Notes under the pieces: generated by a model
Seen by the model: only the letters and a program-made list of their open reading frames with translations
What the model was told of the DNA's origin: nothing
The model's database searches: none
NCBI GenBank assembly: GCA_044226485.1
Contig: JBGAGY010000004.1
Coordinates: forward strand, 186,001 to 250,000
Length of the DNA stretch: 64,000 bases
Direction of reading: 5' to 3'
DNA from: UBA6663 sp044226485
GTDB taxonomy: Bacteria; Chloroflexota; Anaerolineae; Anaerolineales; UBA6663
Position numbers and translations under genes: made by a program
In this document: positions 1-7,692 of the stretch, in pieces
Layout of the letters: every line of letters starts with the position of its first letter
Numbering within the stretch: the first letter of the stretch is position 1

Positions 1-336
1 GGCGAACCCACGCTCGGGATCGTCCATCTGCAGCGACGAGAGCCCCAGGTCGAGCACCATGCCGGCCGCGCTGCCCGGAGCGACGTGCTTGCTCAGGGCC
101 GTGTACGGCGCATGGATCAGGCTCACCCGATCGCCGAAGCCGGCCAGCCGCTCGGCCGCGACCTTGAGGGTCGCAGCGTCCCGATCGAACCCGATCAGGC
201 GCCCGTCTGGCCCCGTGGCTTCAAGGATCCCGGCGGCATGCCCGCCCGCCCCAACCGTTCCATCGATATAGAGGCCGCCCGGCCGCAACATCAGGCCGTC
301 GAGCACCTCGTTGTAAAGGACCGGAACATGTGTCAT
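1..336 (-). CDS. rsmH: RsmH, 16S rRNA (cytosine-1402-N4)-methyltransferase, N-terminal part
   Basis: This is a partial gene running off the left edge; 112 codons are present. The translation starts MTHVPVLYNEVLDGL and carries the SAM-binding signature YIDGTVGAGGHAAGIL, followed by LIGFDRDAATL and then MVLDLGLSSLQMDDPERGF, all typical of RsmH/MraW. The family methylates N4 of C1402 in the ribosomal P site using S-adenosylmethionine. It follows mraZ by 64 bp in the same direction, the classic order at the head of the dcw cell-wall/division cluster. The ATG at 336 has no purine-rich ribosome-binding site: the upstream bases are an AGTC-type palindromic repeat running right up to the start codon. 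Confidence 0.93.
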   Translation of the reverse strand, partial: MTHVPVLYNEVLDGLMLRPGGLYIDGTVGAGGHAAGILEATGPDGRLIGFDRDAATLKVAAERLAGFGDRVSLIHAPYTALSKHVAPGSAAGMVLDLGLSSLQMDDPERGFA

Positions 337-408
337 GTAGTCTTGTAGTCAAGGAGTCGGGAAGTCGTGTAGTCGACTATCCGACTACCTGACTGCCTGA
401 CTACGGGA
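337..408. repeat. AGTC-type palindromic repeat between mraZ and rsmH
   Basis: Degenerate copies of AGTC-containing words (agtcttgtagtcaagg on the left, cctgactacgggacta on the right) form an imperfect hairpin around gtagtcgactatccgacta. The repeat encodes the last codons and the TAG stop of mraZ (CCG TTA GTC CCG TAG TC) and ends directly at the rsmH start codon. It is the first of six related elements in the window. Confidence 0.75.
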
Positions 409-835
409 CTAACGGAATATCTGCGAACCGCTCGGCATTGAGACCGGCGTTGTTGATGATCGCCAGTTGCTCTTCCCAGCCCGTGCGGCTCCAGATTTCG
501 GCGTACTCGCCCAGGCCGATTACGCGGCAATCGCCGCTCAGGCCTGCGTACTCCCGCAGATAAGCGGGCAACAGGATGCGCCCCTGCGCATCGATATCCA
601 CCTCGTTGGCGCCCGAGAATTGCAGGCGGAGCAACGCGCGATGATTGGGGTCGGTCGGGCTCAGCGTCCGCAGCCGGGCGGTCAGTTGCTCGAACGCTTC
701 ACGCGTGTATAAATGAAGGTTCTTGTCGTAGCCTCGGGTCACGACCGCGCCAGACACGAGGGCTTCGCGGAACTTGACGGGAACCGTCAGCCGGCCTTTC
801 GTGTCGAGCGAGTGCGTGTACTCCCCAAGGAACAT
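401..835 (-). CDS. mraZ: MraZ, transcriptional regulator of the dcw cluster
   Basis: The 144-residue product starts MFLGEYTHSLDTKGRLTVP, the conserved MraZ N-terminus, and has a second SpoVT/AbrB-like half with NEVDIDAQGRILLPAYLREYAG. MraZ forms ring oligomers that bind phased GTGGG repeats in its own promoter and regulate the division/cell-wall operon. An open frame extends 41 codons further upstream, but the MFLGEYTH start is the family start. A four-unit GTGGG operator and a good sigma70 promoter lie just upstream. The last three codons and the stop lie inside an AGTC-type palindromic repeat. Confidence 0.95.
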   Translation of the reverse strand: MFLGEYTHSLDTKGRLTVPVKFREALVSGAVVTRGYDKNLHLYTREAFEQLTARLRTLSPTDPNHRALLRLQFSGANEVDIDAQGRILLPAYLREYAGLSGDCRVIGLGEYAEIWSRTGWEEQLAIINNAGLNAERFADIPLVP

Positions 836-931
836 ACGTTCTAACCGGCCCTTAATGGCCGAAGCGCCGGACAGGGCCGGCGCTTCGCTCCAGGGTGCGA
901 TGTAAGTTGTCCCTGTGGTTTCTGTGGGTCC

Positions 932-966
932 CCTACTTTGACCCACCTTCCCCCACAAGGACCCAC
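932..966 (-). promoter_or_regulatory. MraZ operator: 10-bp-phased GTGGG boxes
   Basis: On the minus strand GTGGG occurs at 966-962, 956-952 and 946-942, with a degenerate GTAGG at 936-932, an exact 10-bp phase with 5-nt spacers. This is the published architecture of MraZ binding sites upstream of mraZ. It lies at and just downstream of the predicted transcription start, consistent with autorepression. Confidence 0.85.
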
Positions 967-995
967 ATTATAGGGTCATTCCCCCACTCTAGCAA
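967..995 (-). promoter_or_regulatory. sigma70-type promoter of mraZ
   Basis: On the minus strand TTGCTA (995-990) is followed by a 17-bp spacer and a perfect TATAAT (972-967). The start would fall near 960, inside the MraZ boxes and about 125 nt upstream of the mraZ ATG. Confidence 0.75.
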
Positions 996-1076
996 TAAGC
1001 AGACGAAAGTTTAAGGATTCACATAACAGGGGCCGACAAGGGCGGATTCAGGCAGCCGCAGGAATTTGAGGCAAAA

Positions 1077-1133
1077 GTCCGCCAAACGCGAAGGGGTCAG
1101 GCGCTGCCCTGACCCGCTTCGCGTTTGGCGGAC
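1077..1133. terminator. Long inverted repeat downstream of the HlyD gene
   Basis: About 25-bp arms (gtccgccaaacgcgaagggg and its complement) pair with a single one-base bulge around a short loop. It ends 9 bp before the HlyD stop codon, so it can terminate the ABC export operon. It lacks a clear T-tract on either strand and may be a repeat element as much as a terminator. Confidence 0.55.
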
Positions 1134-1142
1134 CCACTGAAC

Positions 1143-2504
1143 TCAGGGTTTGACGGTCACCTGAGCCGTCATGCCCCACCGTGCGCGGGGATCGACTGAC
1201 GCCAGCTCCACGGTGACGACGTAGGTCACGTCGCCGCGGTTGTCTGTGAAGGTCTGGCTGATCTCACGGATCTTGCCCTGCAACGGAGTGTCGGGCAGCG
1301 CGTCGAGCACCACCTCGGCCGCCTGCCCCGCTTCGAGCCTGACGACGTCGATTTCGGTGAGGTTGTTGGTCTTGACCACCCACTTGTCGAGTGCCGCAAC
1401 CGTGATGGCGCGCACGCCGGGCGACGCCATCTCACCGACCTTGATCGTCACTTCGACGACGGTGCCGTCGATCGACGCCACAATCTCGCTGTTGGTCAAC
1501 GCGGCCTCGGCAGCTGCGAGCTGGGAGTTCGCGGTCTCCACACGCGCTTGAGCCAGCGCGAGTTGATCGGGGTCAGGCCCACTGGCCAGCTTCGACATTC
1601 GAAGTTCGGCATCCGCGATCTTGGCAGTGATCAGGTAGACCTCGGCCTGCGCCAGCTGCACGTCAAGGTCCTTCGGATTCTTGGCGCCATTGAGATTCGC
1701 CTGCGCGTCGTTGACGGCATCCTGAAGATCTTTGATGGTCTGAGCGTTGCCGCGCTGAGCCTGGTCGTAACGCAACTCCCACAACCGCACGGCTTCCACG
1801 GCGTCGTCGTAGCCCTTCTTGGCATCGCCGGGTTTGATAAAGGTGCCGATGGCCGTGGAGAAGACCTGCTCAGCTCCGGGGTACTTCTGCAATTCAGAGT
1901 TCACGTCGTTGAGGACGTTGGTCCAGGTTTGAAGGGTGTCGCGAGCCGCCTGTAGCGCGTTGCCGACGTCGCCGATGTCCGTGATCTCGGCGTTCTCAAG
2001 CGCGGTCTGGTACGCGTCTTGAGCCTTCTTCAATTCGTCCTGGTAGTAGGCGATGTCGGGCGAGCTGATGCTGCGCAGCCGACGCTGGGCCTTGTCCAGA
2101 TCCTTCTGGGCGGTCGCCAGTTCGTCCTGAATCTGGGCGCGGGTCAGGTCGACGCTCTCATTGAGTGTCTTGACGGCGTTCTGTGCATCGAGGACGGCCT
2201 GCTTGGCCTGGGCCACCTGGGCCGCCAGGGCCTCGCCGTTGCTCAGCGTCGCGAGCACATCGCCGGCCTTGACCGTATCGCCTTCGGACACGCGCACTTC
2301 GGCCACCTGCCCGCCCGATTCGAACGCGAGCAACGCCGTCTTGTCCGGCTCGAGCCGGCCCTCGGCCACGACAGCCCCGGCCTCACTGACGGGCAGCGGA
2401 ACGACGTCTTGTGGGGAAGACGGCGCCGGGGTCGGCGTTCCCGAACAGGCGGTGGCGACGATGGCCGCGCAAAGCGCCATCGTTGCAAATCTCATGCTCT
2501 TCAT
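1143..2504 (-). CDS. HlyD/MacA-family periplasmic adaptor lipoprotein
   Basis: A 453-residue membrane-fusion protein. The N-terminus is a lipoprotein signal peptide with lipobox VATACSG, followed by a Pro/Ser/Thr-rich linker. A barrel-sandwich/biotinyl-like half (GGQVAEVRVSEGDTVKAGD) starts near residue 65. A long Gln/Ala-rich coiled-coil region follows (about 90-330), then the second lipoyl half (SIDGTVVEVTIKVGEMASPG) and a beta-barrel tail. It is the last gene of an operon with an FtsX-type permease and a MacB/LolD-type ATPase, so it probably links that transporter to the outside of the cell. The start is supported by GGGGAGA seven bases upstream. The exported substrate cannot be read from sequence. 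Confidence 0.88.
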   Translation of the reverse strand: MKSMRFATMALCAAIVATACSGTPTPAPSSPQDVVPLPVSEAGAVVAEGRLEPDKTALLAFESGGQVAEVRVSEGDTVKAGDVLATLSNGEALAAQVAQAKQAVLDAQNAVKTLNESVDLTRAQIQDELATAQKDLDKAQRRLRSISSPDIAYYQDELKKAQDAYQTALENAEITDIGDVGNALQAARDTLQTWTNVLNDVNSELQKYPGAEQVFSTAIGTFIKPGDAKKGYDDAVEAVRLWELRYDQAQRGNAQTIKDLQDAVNDAQANLNGAKNPKDLDVQLAQAEVYLITAKIADAELRMSKLASGPDPDQLALAQARVETANSQLAAAEAALTNSEIVASIDGTVVEVTIKVGEMASPGVRAITVAALDKWVVKTNNLTEIDVVRLEAGQAAEVVLDALPDTPLQGKIREISQTFTDNRGDVTYVVTVELASVDPRARWGMTAQVTVKP

Positions 2505-2603
2505 GCTAATTCTCCCCTATCTCCAGGTCCGCGCATCATAGGACAACGTGCGCGACAGCTCCCAGATTGTTCAATGTTAAGGGCTTTGACTTCGTCAAAG
2601 CGG

Positions 2604-4991
2604 TCACTCATACGCCAGGCTTTCACGCACGCTTAAGGCTGCAGCGCGGCGCGCGGGAAGCCAACTCGCCAGGAGCGAGAGCGAAACCACGATGACGAGC
2701 CAGATCCAAACGCTGTGTTCAGCAAAGTAGTACGCGCCATTGAAGTCAATGGTTTCATTTAGATTGTCCACGAACCATTGCCCGGACACGATCGCCAGCG
2801 GAATCGCCGCGAGCCAGCTGGCAACACCGAGAAGCAGCCCTTCGCCCATGAACACCACGCCCACGTCCAGCGACGAAGCCCCGACGGCGCGCATGACGCC
2901 GATCTCGCGGCGACGCTCGAGCACATTAATGGAAAGGGTGCCCGATAGCCCGATCGCGCCTACCAATCCGATCAATCCAGTCATAATCAGCAGCAGCGAC
3001 GTCAGGATGCTGAATTGTGCGCCGGCCTCCTCACGCGTCAGGAGCTGGGTGCGCGTGAACGACACCGAGATCCCCTGATCTTCGAGGGCCTGTCGCAACT
3101 GACGTTCGGCCGCCAACTGAGCCTCCAGCGAGTTCGTCCGCAGCCGGATCTCGGCCACGCTGCCGCGCCCGACAAACCCCAGATCGCGGGCCAGCACATC
3201 GCGGTAGAGGTAGGCCGTGCGGCCCTGCCCGGCCAGGTCGTAGATCAGGCCAACCACCGTCCAGGTACGGTTGGACCCGTCCCCAAAGTCCAGCTCGATC
3301 TGCTGACCGACGCTCACCCCCATGTCTTTGGCGATGTCCTGATTGAGGAGCAGCGCTCGATCTTCCTCGGGCACGAGGCCGCGCCCGGCCGTCAGCTCGG
3401 GCGTGAACAACTCGGTGTCACGCGGGATGCCGCGCACCTGGAGCTCACGATCCGCAAGGGCGTCGGTTTCGCCGGCCAGACGCGTCTGAGCGCGGACGAA
3501 CTGCCAGAGCTCGACCCGCTCGACGTTCGGCTGCGCCTCGAGCAGCGGCGTGACCCGATCGATGCGCTGCCAGTTGCTGAAACCAAGGAGGACGTCGTAG
3601 CCGAAACCACGGAAGATCGTGGCCAGGGTCGTGTCGAAGGAGTGCTGGGCGCTGACGACCATCATGAAGATGACGCCGGCGCCGATCAATGTGACCTCGG
3701 TGAGCGCCGCGCGGCTCATTCGACGGAAGGTGTTGCGCAACGCCATGCTCCAGGTGCGCGGCAGCCCCTTGATGCGTGCCAGGACGCGATCGATCCAGCG
3801 CGTGCCATAGTTGCTCGTGCCGACGCCGTACTGGCTCACGGCCTCACGCACCGAGATGGCGGCGCCCTGAACGATCGGCCAGAAGGCGGCCAACACGGGG
3901 ACGATCAGGCCCGTCACGAACTGGATCAGAAGCGTCGAGGGCAGGATCTCGAAGTCGGAAACAGGGACGTTGATGAGCGCCATCAGCCAGCGCGCCAGCG
4001 CCCAGCCGCCGAACGCGCCGATCGGCATCGCGATCAGCAGACTTAGAAGGCCATAGACGATCACGCCGGCCAGGTACAGGCCTGCGATCTGACCGCGCAG
4101 GCCGCCGATCGTTTTCATGATCCCGATCTGGGGCACCTGCTGCGCCAGGATGGCGTTGATGGTGTTGACGACCAGGATCGTGCTCATCCCGAGCGAGAGC
4201 AGCGCCATGACCGTCAGGATCATGGTGACGCCGTCCATCACGTCTTGCAGGAAGTGACGTTCGGGGGCATTGATCTCGGCGTCGCTGACCGAGATGCCCA
4301 GGTTATCGAGCCTGTCGGTGAGCTGGCGCTGTACGGCCTCGGCGCGCTCCTGGGTGAAGTTCGCGACGTCGACCTGGATGCTGTTGAACCGATCCGACTG
4401 GCCCAACGCTGTCATTTCGGAACGCGTGAGATAGAAGGTGGGCTGGTTCGTGAACGGCGGGCCGATCTCGCGCGGGTCACGAACGACGCCGGCCACGATC
4501 ATGGGCTTGGCACGGTCGTTGACTTCGAAATAGATCATGCCGCCGACGGCGGGCACGTTGTAGGGCGTGACGTGATTGTGTTCGACGGCCAGCCGCCCGC
4601 TCGACGGCCACGCGCCTTCGCGAAGGGTGATCAGATCGTAGACCTGGGCCCTGTAATCCTCGATGGCGACGAGGCTGGCGTCGGTCCAATCGGCGTCCGG
4701 CGTGGGCTTCCAGCGGATGCCCGAGTAGACGACACCGCGCGCGCCGACCACGCCCGGCTGGCGTCGGATCATATCCAGCGTGGTGTCGTCGACGGCTGGC
4801 CCGACGGAGAGCCGCAACGTGGTCGGTTGGCTCTCCGTCTGCGACACGATCATCTGGCGCGCCATCAGGGTGCGACCCGAGACGATCAAGCCGAGGGCGA
4901 GGACGCCGATGGCGATGCTGGCGACGACCAGGACCGTGCGGCCCAGGTTGTTGCGCATATCGCGCCAGATCTTGCGGAACGCGAGTCCCAT
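2604..4991 (-). CDS. ABC transporter permease, FtsX/MacB type
   Basis: The 795-residue protein has an N-terminal membrane anchor (TVLVVASIAIGVLALGLIVS), an extracytoplasmic MacB-like domain, and a first FtsX block with three helices near residues 260-380. A second extracytoplasmic domain follows, then a C-terminal FtsX block including RRREIGVMRAVGAS, the coupling segment typical of this family. This double-FtsX layout matches lipoprotein- or peptide-related type VII ABC systems. It lies 9 bp after the ATPase gene and about 100 bp before the HlyD adaptor gene. Confidence 0.88.
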   Translation of the reverse strand: MGLAFRKIWRDMRNNLGRTVLVVASIAIGVLALGLIVSGRTLMARQMIVSQTESQPTTLRLSVGPAVDDTTLDMIRRQPGVVGARGVVYSGIRWKPTPDADWTDASLVAIEDYRAQVYDLITLREGAWPSSGRLAVEHNHVTPYNVPAVGGMIYFEVNDRAKPMIVAGVVRDPREIGPPFTNQPTFYLTRSEMTALGQSDRFNSIQVDVANFTQERAEAVQRQLTDRLDNLGISVSDAEINAPERHFLQDVMDGVTMILTVMALLSLGMSTILVVNTINAILAQQVPQIGIMKTIGGLRGQIAGLYLAGVIVYGLLSLLIAMPIGAFGGWALARWLMALINVPVSDFEILPSTLLIQFVTGLIVPVLAAFWPIVQGAAISVREAVSQYGVGTSNYGTRWIDRVLARIKGLPRTWSMALRNTFRRMSRAALTEVTLIGAGVIFMMVVSAQHSFDTTLATIFRGFGYDVLLGFSNWQRIDRVTPLLEAQPNVERVELWQFVRAQTRLAGETDALADRELQVRGIPRDTELFTPELTAGRGLVPEEDRALLLNQDIAKDMGVSVGQQIELDFGDGSNRTWTVVGLIYDLAGQGRTAYLYRDVLARDLGFVGRGSVAEIRLRTNSLEAQLAAERQLRQALEDQGISVSFTRTQLLTREEAGAQFSILTSLLLIMTGLIGLVGAIGLSGTLSINVLERRREIGVMRAVGASSLDVGVVFMGEGLLLGVASWLAAIPLAIVSGQWFVDNLNETIDFNGAYYFAEHSVWIWLVIVVSLSLLASWLPARRAAALSVRESLAYE

Positions 4992-5000
4992 GGTCGTGCT

Positions 5001-5804
5001 CTACTCAGCCGGGGTCTGGCTGCGGTGTTCCGGTTCGGCGACGCCGTTGGCGTGCGGCGTCGGGCCGTGGCTGTTCAGCGGGCGTGTGCCACCACGGGGC
5101 AGCTCGCTGACGTGATGGCCCTGCCCTTCCAGCAGCACGCCGTCCTGCACCTGGATCACGCGCGGAATGCGCGCGGCGAGCTCGTTGTCGTGTGTGACCA
5201 TGATGAAGGTCTTGCCCTGCTTGACAAGGTCATCGAAGAGCTGGAAGACGCGATCGGCGGTGCGCGAATCGAGGTTGCCTGTCGGTTCATCGCCCACGAG
5301 CAGCGGCGGGTCATTGGCCAATGCGCGGGCGATGGCGGCGCGCTGCTGTTGGCCGCCGGACAGCGTGTTGGGCAGTTTGTGAGCCTGATCAGTCAGGCCG
5401 ACCTGCTCGAGCAGCGTGTAGGCGCGTTCGCTACGTTCGCGCGGCTTCCAGACCCTGCAGAACTCCATCGGCAGCATGGTGTTTTCGAGCACGGTCAGGG
5501 TCGGCAGCAACTGGAAGAACTGGAAGATCACGCCGATCTTCAGCCCCCGGAACCGCGCGAGGGTGTTCTCGGACATCTGGTCGATGCGAGTGCCCGCGAT
5601 CGTGATCGCACCGGAGGTGGGCCGGTCGATGCCCGTGATCATGTTGATGAGCGTCGATTTGCCGGAGCCGCTCGGCCCGCGCACACCGACGAACTCGCCG
5701 GCGCTGACGCGCAGCGAGACGCCCTTGAGCACGGTGACTTCACCGGCAGGGCCTGCGTAATTCTTGCGGACGGTGTCCACGTGGACGAGGTCGGGTTGGC
5801 TCAT
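5001..5804 (-). CDS. ABC transporter ATP-binding protein, MacB/LolD type
   Basis: This 267-residue ATPase has Walker A GPSGSGKST, Q-loop region GVIFQFFQLLPTLTVLEN, signature LSGGQQQR, Walker B LLVGDEPTGNLDS and switch histidine VTHDNE. It energises the FtsX-type permease encoded 9 bp downstream. The C-terminal 45 residues (after QVQDGVLLEGQG) are an unconserved polar tail. It is the first gene of the export operon; the gene-free repeat block upstream separates it from the next transcription unit. Confidence 0.93.
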   Translation of the reverse strand: MSQPDLVHVDTVRKNYAGPAGEVTVLKGVSLRVSAGEFVGVRGPSGSGKSTLINMITGIDRPTSGAITIAGTRIDQMSENTLARFRGLKIGVIFQFFQLLPTLTVLENTMLPMEFCRVWKPRERSERAYTLLEQVGLTDQAHKLPNTLSGGQQQRAAIARALANDPPLLVGDEPTGNLDSRTADRVFQLFDDLVKQGKTFIMVTHDNELAARIPRVIQVQDGVLLEGQGHHVSELPRGGTRPLNSHGPTPHANGVAEPEHRSQTPAE

Positions 5805-6137
5805 GTGTTTGCTGTACGTCGATGGCCGCTGAAGGTTGCTGATTGGCCATCTTTCATCTTACCCACATCTCCCATCAAAGTTGCTTAACGGCAAATGTGC
5901 GCCCGATATCGGTCTGGGCGCTCGATGCGATGGGGGCGATGCAATTTCGGGGCCTGGGGCAAACAGGGGGCGACGCATGCGTCGCCCCCACGACAGGTTG
6001 GTTTGGGGGGCGACGCGAGAGGGGTCGGATGGCGGTGGGGAATGTCGAAGGTCGAGGAGGAGGGGCAGCCTTCGAGGGGGCGTTGTTTCAGGCCGGTTGA
6101 CATCTGGTTGGCCGATATCTGTGGCCACATGCCACCC
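5805..6137. other. Gene-free stretch with a GCATGC-centred palindrome
   Basis: No coding potential beyond shadow frames. It holds a perfect 24-bp palindrome at 5966-5989 (core GGCGACGCATGCGTCGCC) and a nearby half copy GGGGGGCGACGCGAG around 6003. The promoter of the ABC export operon must lie at the 5805-5900 end on the minus strand, but I see no convincing -35/-10 pair. Confidence 0.6.
5966..5989. repeat. Perfect 24-bp palindrome, GCATGC core
   Basis: Core GGCGACGCATGCGTCGCC flanked by G-runs and C-runs, perfectly self-complementary. A sister palindrome with T/A exchanged in the core lies at 6464-6489; together they bracket the tandem-repeat block. Confidence 0.85.
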
Positions 6138-6468
6138 CATCCCCCAACCCCACGCGGCCGTATGGTCGTGGACCAATCTCCAATGCCCCGTGTCATCCCT
6201 CATCCAACCGACACGGCCGTTCGGTCGTGGATCAATCTTTATTGCCCGGTGCCATCCCTCATTCAACCGACACGGCCGTTCGGTCGTGGATCAATCTTTA
6301 TTGCCCGGTGCCATCCCTCATTCAACCGACGCGGCCGTTTGGTCGTGGATCAATCTCCATTGCCTGGTGCCATCCCTCATTCAACCGACACGGCCGTTCG
6401 GTCGTAGATCAATCTTTGTTGCCCGGTGTCATCCCTCATTCAACCGACACGGCCGTTCGGTCGTAGAG
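6138..6468. repeat. 59-bp tandem repeat array (about 5.6 units)
   Basis: Units begin at 6138 (divergent, 56 bp), 6194, 6253, 6312, 6371 and 6430 (partial), a strict 59-bp period from 6194 on. Each unit starts CATCCCTCATTCAACCGAC and includes CGGCCGTTCGGTCG, which can fold as a small hairpin, then an A/T-richer segment. Neighbouring units differ at a few positions only; the first unit is the most diverged. There are no unique spacers, so this is not a CRISPR array. Confidence 0.92.
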
Positions 6469-6489
6469 GCGATGCATGCATCGCCTCTA
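6464..6489. repeat. 26-bp palindrome, GCATGC core, at the end of the tandem array
   Basis: Core GGCGATGCATGCATCGCC with perfectly complementary flanks; it follows the last partial 59-bp unit directly and overlaps the stop region of the TolB-like gene at 6487. Confidence 0.85.
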
Positions 6490-7587
6490 TCGGTGCGGGG
6501 CCCAGGCGCCTTCGCCGTTCAGAACCGGCGGTTGCGATCGGGTCAGTGGCGTGATGCCGCGTGTAGCAAGGGTCAGGCGGTACAGGTCGTAGGTGCCGCC
6601 GCGGTTCGAATCAAAAAGCAGCTGTGTTCCGTCGGGCGAATAGCCTGGCGAACCGTTCTGGGCGTTCGAATCGGTCAATTGCTTCAGCGCACCCGTGACG
6701 AGATCCAGCTCGAAGATCTCGTACGCGCCGGTGCGGTTGGAGGCGAAGGCCAGGTGTGACCCGTCGGGGCTGAAGGCCGGGAAGCGGTCCTGACTCTCGC
6801 CGTCGGTCAGGGCCGCCTCGGCCCCGGTGGTCAGGTCGAGCCGGTACAACCGGGTGAAGCCTTCACGCAACGAGGCATACACAACGCTCTGTCCATCCGG
6901 CGCATACACCGGTTGCACATCAGTGGCCGCAGGCGACCGGGTGAGGCGAACGACCTCAGTGCCGTCGGCGCGCATCTGATAGATCTCGAAGTTGCCATCG
7001 CGATCCGATGAGAAGACAAGGAAACGGCCATCGGGACTCCAGGCTGGAGAATCTTCACTGCGCGGCGTCTGAGAGATGTTCACCGGGTCGCTGCCGTCGG
7101 CGTTCATGACGTACAGATCAAGATCGCCGGTGAGATCCGACGCGAAAGCGATGCGTGAACCGTCCGGCGACCAGGCCGGGTTGAGGTTGCGACCACCGGT
7201 CGTCAGGGTGATGGCCTGGCCGCTCGCCAGATCGAGCAACATCAGGTCGCGCGGTCCATCCACCGGCCCTGAGCCATAGAGGATGCGCCCTGACCCACCC
7301 AGCGGCGTCGGTTCGGCCAGAGCGGGTGTCAGCGTGTCCGTCGGTGGGACAAGCGTTGGGGATGCCGCAGCCGTGTAGGTCGGCGGCACAGGGGTGTCGG
7401 TCGAGGCGGGCTCGGTCGTCGTCGCGGAGGCCGCGATCTTGGCCGTCGGTGAGAGCGCGGCCAGCGGCATCAGGCCCAGGCGCGGGGCACCGGGTTGTGC
7501 CGGCGCGAGGCCGGCCGTGCAGGCCAGCGAGGAGACGAGCAACGCGAGGGCGAGGAGCGAAGGGCGAAGGGCGAGAAGCGAGTAGCG
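6487..7587 (-). CDS. TolB-like beta-propeller lipoprotein
   Basis: The product of about 366 residues has a lipoprotein signal (LALALLVSSLACTAG), then a Thr/Pro/Ala-rich linker to about residue 100. Six or so PD40/WD40-like blades of the form AWSPDGSRIAFASDLTGDLD follow. Such secreted propellers bind proteins or glycans; a specific role is not visible. I start at the ATG at 7587 because it gives a clean signal peptide; an in-frame ATG at 7620 would add eleven polar residues. The signal-peptide codons are made of the same GAAGGGCG/GCTCCTCG words as the palindrome family between this gene and the upstream kinase gene. Confidence 0.8.
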   Translation of the reverse strand, partial: RYSLLALRPSLLALALLVSSLACTAGLAPAQPGAPRLGLMPLAALSPTAKIAASATTTEPASTDTPVPPTYTAAASPTLVPPTDTLTPALAEPTPLGGSGRILYGSGPVDGPRDLMLLDLASGQAITLTTGGRNLNPAWSPDGSRIAFASDLTGDLDLYVMNADGSDPVNISQTPRSEDSPAWSPDGRFLVFSSDRDGNFEIYQMRADGTEVVRLTRSPAATDVQPVYAPDGQSVVYASLREGFTRLYRLDLTTGAEAALTDGESQDRFPAFSPDGSHLAFASNRTGAYEIFELDLVTGALKQLTDSNAQNGSPGYSPDGTQLLFDSNRGGTYDLYRLTLATRGITPLTRSQPPVLNGEGAWAPHR

Positions 7588-7692
7588 CATGGGTGAACGA
7601 TCAACCGAAGAATAGATCAACTGTCAATTCATGCAGAACCAGCGCGTCCGTCGCCATGCGCTCTTCGCTCCTCGCCCTTCGCTCCTCGGCTA
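7541..7692. repeat. GAAGGGCG-type interrupted inverted repeat spanning a gene start
   Basis: The left arm (about 7545-7588, gcgaggagcgaagggcgaag) and right arm (about 7656-7692, cgctcctcgcccttcgctcc) are imperfect complements separated by about 65 bp. The left arm codes for the signal peptide of the TolB-like lipoprotein. The right arm ends in the TAG stop of the histidine-kinase gene. Both arms consist of the same short words as the palindrome at 33116-33173. Confidence 0.65.

Noticed and set aside
4245..5888. 547-residue plus-strand open frame opposite the ABC transporter genes
   Set aside because: It overlaps two well-supported minus-strand genes and has the Val/Gln/Arg-rich composition of an antisense GC frame.
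6138..6468. CRISPR array
   Set aside because: The 59-bp units are contiguous tandem repeats without unique spacers, and no cas gene is in the window.
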